Positions 54,101 through 62,919 of a DNA stretch of 64,000 nucleotides are shown one piece after another. The stretch lies in assembly GCA_030248215.1 (NCBI GenBank), contig JASANG010000937.1, forward strand, positions 112,644-176,643, read 5' to 3'. Under the pieces are notes generated by a model. It was not told where the DNA came from. It worked only from the letters and a program-made list of their open reading frames with translations, and did no database searches. The position numbers and the translations under genes were made by a program. Source of the stretch: Enoplolaimus lenunculus (taxonomy: Eukaryota > Nematoda > Enoplea > Enoplida > Thoracostomopsidae). Numbering within the stretch: position 1 is the stretch's first letter; every line of letters begins with the position of its first letter.

Positions 54101-57100
54101 AGTTTTTGTCGTTTAAAACTCGATGCTTCAAAATGTGACAATTCAAATGGTTCGTAATAATAAACTTTAGAAATTTTCTCAAGTTTTGGTCAAAAAGCGA
54201 CCAATGATCAAGTCAAGACGATGATTGATAAAAATTATCGTTCCAGGCAAAGCCAATCAAAATTGCAGGAGTATAAAATAAACTGTTTTCTAGCCTACAT
54301 CTCTGCTTGCCAGCTATATACGATAGTTTCATTGTTTACGCCTAGAGGTATTTGGCAAATTTCTATAATTTGCTTTGACTTTAAGCGCAGCAATCAATCA
54401 GTTGACTCCAGCGAAAGCACAAAAAATTTTACATTAATAAACTTTTAATGAAACAAATTAAATTACACCTATTTTGTCAAATAAAAGCCGCATATGCCTG
54501 ATAACATGAAATAAAAAGCGAATGTATCTCGTATAAACTTCCGGCCAAATTTCCTATCATAATTTTCGAACGATTCAGATTTTGGCATAACTTAGGCTAG
54601 GCTGTATACTTAGGATTAAAATTAAGCTCTTAGACTTCGGCTTTAGTTTGTCGGGAACGTTTACAAGAACCACGAGTATCAATTATTTTGCCTACATTAA
54701 AGAGTCGTGTGTTATGTTTCAATTTCAATAAACCCGTATTGAGTACCGAAAACATTAATACAATAGAAGTTTTAACGCTGAATACCGAGAATTTTAACAA
54801 AACCAAGTATTAACGCTAGTTTATTTATCACTAAGTGTAAAGATCCGCAATTAAGACATTTTTGTTAGGTCACAGAGGTTTTAAAACGACTGCAAAAATT
54901 GCATAACCATCGACTGGGTAGTGCATAAATGCTTATAAATATGTTGCGCTAGTACTTGCACTTCACTGGTTTAATTGCGCAACACATCATTATTTTAATG
55001 TAGAAAAAATACACAAAAATATTGCATAAATTTTTTGCGTAATTTTAAGAAACACTCGCTGACGCAAAAACAAATAGACTGCAATATAAGCATAATATAC
55101 TTAGCACTTTTAGTAAGCACTGGTCTACCAAGGGTCCACAAATTATGTATTAAGATTTATTTGTAAAATTTTTGTTTGGATTATTGCCCGTTTTGCTCGC
55201 GAGCTTTTTTTCGCGATTATATATAGTGCGGCTAACCCGACAGACGAGGTTGAGCTGCGGATCGTTTCGTTTAATAATTTGGTGTTTTTAGCAATCATGA
55301 AAATGCCGAAATTTTAAATATTAATTTGTTGCTTTGTTAAAACTGAAACCAAACAAATGAAGCTTTCCACAGTCGAATGCGATTTATTTTGCACTATCCG
55401 CATAAGGGTCCGGTAGGAAATTCGGTATTTTTTCACTATCCGGATACGGTTCCGTTGCCGGTATGTTGTCAGTCCAAGTGCATCCTAGTCTACAAATATC
55501 AAGTTAATGTGAGGTCGGACTATTCAACTGCTGAGCTTGGCATATGGAATCAGCATTTTTCTCTAAGCTTTAGGTATGAGCTAGAAAATTTGTAAATTAA
55601 ACATGCGTAATATCATACGCAAATCTTGAAATTTTCCTCAGTATAAAGTATGGACGGCCGACGCACACTTAAACTGTACGGTCTCGGTAAAATTTTCAGA
55701 GACGCTCAGCCATTAACATCGAGCTACTCTAACAGACACTTGGCGGAGTTTGGTGAAATACACAACTCCAAAACCCCAGCTCACGTGCATGGGTCCCAAT
55801 GGCGGATCCACGGGGGGCCCACCCCGGCCGTGCCCCCCCAACAGCATCTCGACAAAAATTATATAGTGTCAATTGCTGTTCTACGCTGTTTATTTCTCTG
55901 TTTTATACACAATAGTATAAGCGTGCTTTTAAGTTTCTTGACCCTGGAGTCATTTATGCGCCAATGGACTCTAAATAAGGGTTTAAGGACTCTACCCGCT
56001 TACGGATTCTTATTAGGGATACGGACTCCTATTAATTGGGACTCAAAATAGGGACCACCCCTCTTATATGGGTCAGTACAGTATGGGCCAAAAATAGGTT
56101 TATTACCTGTGAAATTTTGCCCCCCCCCCATTTTGAGATCCTGGATCCGCCACTGATGGGCCCCCTAGGCTACTAAACAAACCGCACCAATTTCTACTAT
56201 GAATCTACTTCAAATACCGGCAGCATATCAGCGACCTGTTTAAGACTTGGCTTCAGAACGTACAACCTCATTAAAAAGAAAATTTTTGACCTCTAAGATT
56301 CAGAAAGCTATTTCAAAACCGGTTAACAGTGTTTGTAATATTTTTTCCGAAATTTGTTGACGAAAAATGTCCCTCTGTCCCTCCCACTGTATACGACCCT
56401 GCAGTATAACAGTTGAGTTTTACAAAATATTATGAAATATTGCCATTCCTGCCCTGATAATGCATCACGCATAATAGTAAAAACACAAAGATTATAAAGT
56501 ACAAGTAACAAATGAGACAACAGCTCACTTACATTGGTTCGTCAGTTGCTTTAATAGCCATTGAGTGTATTTCGGTGTATTTTTGTTGTTGTTGTTGTTG
56601 TTGTTCTTGTTGTTGCAATTGAGTTTGCTACAATTATGTTTTTAAATATTTTCAATACGTAACGAGAAACTAGAATTTCTATTTAAGTATTGTAGTGAAA
56701 ATTTAAATGTTCAATCATATCTTTGAAACATTGCTTTAATACTACAATATGGTGAGCAGCAACAGTTTTGTGAAGCTACAAAAGATACAGTATCACCACT
56801 ATTCGTCGGCCGACAACTTATAATCCGAAATTTCATCACCTCGACAATTTGTCTCCCGCCGTCCGACAGCTTATAATTCGAAATTTCATCGACTCGACAA
56901 TTTGTTGACCATTATTATGCTTAGGCTTATTGTTAGGCTTAGGATTATGCTTAGGAGTATACTTAGATTTATTCCCAAGATTTAGTACTTCGTTGTCCGA
57001 TTTTTTGAATACAACAAAAGCAAATTTGAGATGAAATGAATTAAAGTTAACTTAGCCTATTATCACCAAATTTTAGTCTTCGAACTTACCATTGATGATT

Positions 57101-60100
57101 GATCAATGTTCACTGGAATAAACTGCAGAGGATGGGTGGTCGATTCAATTGATTTCTTGCTGTACTGATGTGTCATTAATGCCTTAAAGAAAAACATATT
57201 CTTAATATAAACAGATATATTTTGATCCAGTGTATCTGATGTACCGAAATGCAATTAATGATAATGAGCATATTCTGTTCATGCAAAAGATAACTAGCCG
57301 AAAGTGCAAAGAACGGGGCTAGCCAGAAAGAGCCTGTCAGAAATACTGAGAGTTCAGTTAACGATTGTTGTAGTTTTGAAAATGTTATTTTCAGCTTTTG
57401 TTAATAAATTTGATGAATCGAAACATCAGTTTCTGAGCAAAATTTAACTTCACGCTGAAAACAAGCTAACGAAGTAAACAGCATGAAAAATTTAAATTTT
57501 GTGTGGGTTCAAACGGGTGATTCGATTTCTAGATTTTCCTGATCCGAACTTATGCGTGTAAAACTATGCAGAACAAAGCGAACAAGAAGCTTGAAGTAAT
57601 TTTTTGTATTATAAGGTGTTTTTCTACAGTCGCAAAACGTGGCTTCATTCATGGATTGGGAAATCTAGATCCACCGAACTCCGCACGGGTACGCGCCTGC
57701 GGGAGCTAGCTGTCCTTCAACAGTTCGTCATATAGAGTATATTTTGAGCATCAATTATATGGTTGGATTAAAACCATCTTTACCGTATCTCCAACATTGA
57801 TATTTTGGAAATTTGCCGTATTGAATGGTACTGCTTGACTTACGCCTGAAATGCAGGGATATAAGCAATACAGTAATCACAACTACAAATACAAGTTGAT
57901 ACCAACATAGCACAAGTTATCAACTCAGTTTGTGTCAGTTCTTTTTCCAAAGCATCACCTCTGTTTTCATGGGTCAGCATACCTTTCAGAAGAATGATGT
58001 CCCCTAATATGAAGCCGGTGCTGCACCAGGTAATCTCCCCTTTCCCCGAAAAAATCTGCATAGGCCGATCTTTCTCCCTGGAAATATCCGCCGAGGCAGA
58101 TCTTACATTTACCGCTTTCTCTCGATATAAATCCCTGGCAACGGTACTTGTTCACGTTACCTCCCCCCAATCTAGTATTAATATGATAAGCAACAATAGT
58201 CTTCCCACATATATTGTATTAATTTTTAAATCTAAATCTAAGCTTAAACCTAAGTTTTAGTTTAAGCCTAAGCCTAAGCCCAGGAAGTAGACAAGTACTC
58301 TGGCTACGCCCCAGCGCAATACTCCATGCTTAAAGTAAGAACATCAAAAAAGCTTCGAATCAATAAGCTGTCTTAAGCGAGACAGTCTGATTCTGTTGCT
58401 GTTACCTTCAGATCCAACTGGCATCATCATTACGACTGGCTGGGTTTCCTGTCGAGTTTGATTTAGAGACAGAAAATGTTGCCCGTTGATAGGTAGCGTT
58501 GCGATGTTTGGATTTTGTACCTGAAACAAACATTGCGGACCAGTAGCTAGAAACCAGCCAGGGGGGACTGGAATTTTGAGCCGGTAGAAAACGTTTGCCG
58601 CCCTTGTATACAAGTCTTGAAAAATCAACTGCATGCCCTTCAGTAATTGTTCTGCTCCCTCCTAGCAGGTGGAGCTGGCTATCAGTCTGAAACAACACCA
58701 ATAATATGCGCCGTTCACAATAATTTTGTCAATGGTTCCACAAAATCTTTTATAGACCATGGCTATCACGAGATCATTTTGAAAACGAGCTCGCGATAGC
58801 CGTGGTCATATAACAGATTTTTGTTATAGCCCCAAGGCTATCACGTGTCACCGACTTTCTCGAAATCCGCAGCAGCCTTGGACTAAAGGAGATTTTGCGG
58901 CAACGTAGACAAAATTATTGTGAACACCGCATTACTGTTTGTACTTCATCATAACCACAAAAATTGCATGATTTCAACTGGCGACGACTCAAAATAATAT
59001 GCTGACTACCGTTTCATCATTGAATCAATGATTGCTAAAATGTGAACTTCACAAGCAAATTTAATTGAATTACGAGACTTACCGCAGTTTCTTCGTAGTC
59101 ACCGCCACCTTTAATGCTAGCAGCAATTGAGCGTCCTTCATAAATGTCTTCTAAGTTGTTGTCTTTCAGCACCTAAAATAGTAAATGTTTAAAAATTTGA
59201 CCAAAAAGCTTACGACTCCAGTTCGCGACTAAGGCAAATGGAGCTGTAATTTTTCAGTGGTTAATGCATCGCCAATTTCAAAGCCCAAAGGCAACCAAAA
59301 CAGTGCATTAGGCCACAAAACTTAAACTAAACAAAGCAATGCTTTATTTTGTTTAATTAGACAATTACCTTTAAAGATAACTTAGGTTATTTGCATGGAT
59401 TCGCCCGCAGAATGAGTATAAAACATATTTTGGTACTGTTAGCAGCACAACGGACGACCATGTGTCAAAATAAATACGGCGGTGTTAGTGCCCCGTATAG
59501 CATGGACGGGGTAATGCCGCCACGATGCTTTACTCCGACTAACTTAAAATCAAGTTTTGGTCATTTTAACGCCTTTAGACGCTTCAGAAGTATTAAATAT
59601 GTACATGTGCTCATATTTTGTCAACTAAAGCATCGAATTATTTCATATCGTGAATAACACTTTCCCAAGCGGTCCAGATTCGTGGGCGTATCACACAGAA
59701 GACTCTCTGCCTTTCGATGCGTGTCCTCGTCCCAGAATAGATGCTATATTGACAACGAGGCATAATTATTTCAACACAAAGTGGGAAATTAAAATAAGCG
59801 AAAAAATTACCGGCTCGAACAAATCGTCCAGATACCGATCAACGTCTGAATTTTTCGACGGCAGAGGAACACGGCGCATTTGGCTGGCCATACTGATTAC
59901 AGAATAATCAGACCGCGGTCCGTATATTCCTGTGAATCAAAAAACAAACAAACATCACAAATACACGAAACAGAAGCGGGTATAGTAATTTTCCAAAGTT
60001 AACTATAATACTGTAGTGACAACATTGACCATGATGATAAGAGTAGGCAAAATGTCAGATTTCAGCTAAAAGTTTTGGAATGGAAACCTAAACATGTTTA

Positions 60101-62827
60101 AACATATGAAATTTATGATGTCACAATTTTTTTCATGGTCACTACCGTAAGGGCTTGTCCACAAAGTTTAAACCTAAGCCCAGCCGCCAGCCAAAGCCTG
60201 AACACAAGTGTACGTGTAAACCTATTCCTAAGCTTCTCAATCACTATACCCCAGTTTTTCTGCTCCTCGCAGAGCAGGCGCCTATAATAACATAAACCAT
60301 AACCACAGTATCGTAAAAAAGCAGAACGGATTTACATTTATAAGAGAAATATTTAAAAATCAATTTACTTCTTGCTGTAATTAAGAAACTCAGTATTTTT
60401 TTAATTTTGCAAAAATTAGTACTCATTGATTAAAAAAATGTAGATTCACAGCAATTGATGATAGTGCAAGAAATAACAAGTGTCGGTCGTTTCAACAATA
60501 GTCGGAAAAATTAAAATTGCCTTTGAGCATAAGCGCATAAGAGTATACAAAGGCGACAATATGAAATATATGTCCTTACGGAGATTTCTGCTGAGACGAG
60601 AAAGAACACATTTTTACTGGTTTAAGAGTAAACCTGATGGATCTGGATCGCCCAGGTCTACAGAGTTTTTCTCGCTCACACTCGCAATTATAAACTTTTG
60701 CTTAGCGTTATTCTCTTCAGAACTGAAATCCTACCTAAGTCTTTGACGCACTGTGGTATTCTCAATAAGTTCGCTAACCGGATACTTGTGACGGCGGAGC
60801 GTAGACCGACTCCGGATTGACTGAATTCGTATCCGGTTCATCGATATCGCCATTGATTTCACTCTGACCCGCGTTGTAATAGTCGTAGTTGAATGACGAA
60901 CCGTTTATATATTGCGTCGACGCTGGAATAATTGCGCTCGGCACAGGTTTGACGTGGTCTGAACGAGTTCCAGTTTCATAACGGGATTCTAAAAACAATA
61001 AAATTAGATAAAGTTTAATCAAACAACATGGTCGGTCATCTAAAATGTTGAACAGAAATAATTTTAAAGCCAAACGAAAGCCACATACATAACAGAAGGC
61101 GGGGTTCAAATCTTTACATTTCATGCAATTGACCGCTTCAAGAGCTAGCCCAATGTCGTTGTTTACATGCGATTACCAGTAGCGGTTAGAGTTGCCAGCA
61201 GAGGTGTAAGTAGGTAAGATTTGTTTACTGGCCGACCAACGTTTTACTAGCGACACAAAATTGCTTTACTCGCTCCCACCTTTGCCCCTATGGTTAGAAA
61301 TAATTGGTTTTAAATTTTTCAGCGCACAACTTATGGGTCATATAGTGTTAATTGTCTAGACTCTGTCTGAAGGGACTCTGGATAAATACATGTTGTCTGT
61401 AGGATGTCAGGACATTACGTTAGCACACGCGCACACATTTAAAAAGACACGCTGTGCGCACATGTTCACACACATCTTTCAACGCAAAAAATTGAGTCCC
61501 TTCTGAGAGTCTAGAAAATAACAGTTCCCGATAATGATGTCAGGACAAGTATATATTTAGGCCTAGAGCATATTCATTGTCTATGAGTTCAGACAATGAC
61601 ATATGAACATCTCAGACAGTGTATAAAGAGAGTGGGTAGGGACAACGTAGGCACCCAAAAGGGAGGGACATTTTTTTACAAATGTGCGTGCATTTTAAGG
61701 TGGATGACCCATTACTTTATTAATATTAAGTTAAACTGGAATTGTGCAACTAAATTTTTACCCACACCTTAACTTGTTTACCCGCGGGTATTCGCGCGTC
61801 AAAATTTTCCTACCCGAACCATGTTTACTCGCCGGTACACACGGTCGCGTGATGCTCTGGTTGCTACATTGAACTAAAGTAATAATCTTTCTTTTTACAG
61901 TTGCGTTGAAATTTTTAAGCCAAATTCCTAACACAGAAAATTTTTCTGGACCGTTTACAAAACGCTAACTTACAAAAATTCTTAAATCAGAGAATGTGAA
62001 GGTAATATTCCACCACCCAAGTAATGTCTAATGGAAAAAACACCTAATTGCGCATGTGCCCAATGAAAATTATTAGTTATTTTCGAAATATTTGGTTTTG
62101 AGCAGTAAAACATGCCAGTTATTGCACTGTGTAAGCACAACAAAATGAAAAATAGTGGCTCATGTAAACAGCAGGGGCGGAACATTTTTCTGTGGCATTA
62201 GAATAGAGTAAGATTAAGCTTTAGACTAATTTTTTGCTTAGCTTAGGCTTAGGTTTAAGCTTAGGAATATGTTTATAATACTGTTCCACCCATGTTCTTT
62301 ACAGTAATAGTGAACATAGATTTTTACACAAAACAACTCTCATCCTAGCTAAAAATCAGAAATATTTGTTTGACAGCTTAGACACTAATTTAAAAAAGAA
62401 ACGGTCATGCAGTGTGATATAAATTTCAAGCGGGAGATGGAGTTTCTTGAGTGAGAACTGAAACAGTTTCTAAAAACTAGTGAACAAAATTCATACATAA
62501 AAGTTTGGCCCTTAAAGCCCCTATCAGAATACGATTGATTTTACCTCCGTTATAATCACCGGTGCCCGCTTGAGAAATTTGAACCATATTCGTTGCGTGA
62601 ACGTCTCGTTCAACTACGCCGTTGACTCGAATCTCGGGCACTTGCCGAGCATATGAGTTTTTTTCAGGATCACTGAATTGAACTCGTTGCTCATACTGTG
62701 GAGTAGTAACTCCAACCGTGCGAAATGACGGTTGACTATTTGCAAGTTTTGATTCGAAACCAACTTTGGTTGATGATAATTTGTGTTGTTCCAACTGTTG
62801 ATGTTGTTTTTGCTGCTGTGGTGACGG

Positions 62828-62919
<92 letters not shown>

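Larger units (their letters stand above)
49787..56532. other. Longest intron (exon 8 to exon 9)
   Basis: About 6.7 kb without myosin coding sequence. Besides the elements listed separately it holds a TTAGGC remnant (about 54590-54660) and a promoter-like patch (about 55195-55290). No nested gene with a recognisable product was found. Confidence 0.6.

Noticed and set aside
53718-54448. Plus-strand frames of 75-87 codons in intron 8
   Set aside because: AT-rich, with no domain pattern, no GC rise and no splice context; chance frames.
60786-60988. Exon 2 ending at the CAA|GTATCC donor
   Set aside because: It fits donor consensus better but puts exon 3 in a frame with an early stop; CCG|GTTAGC keeps the frame.
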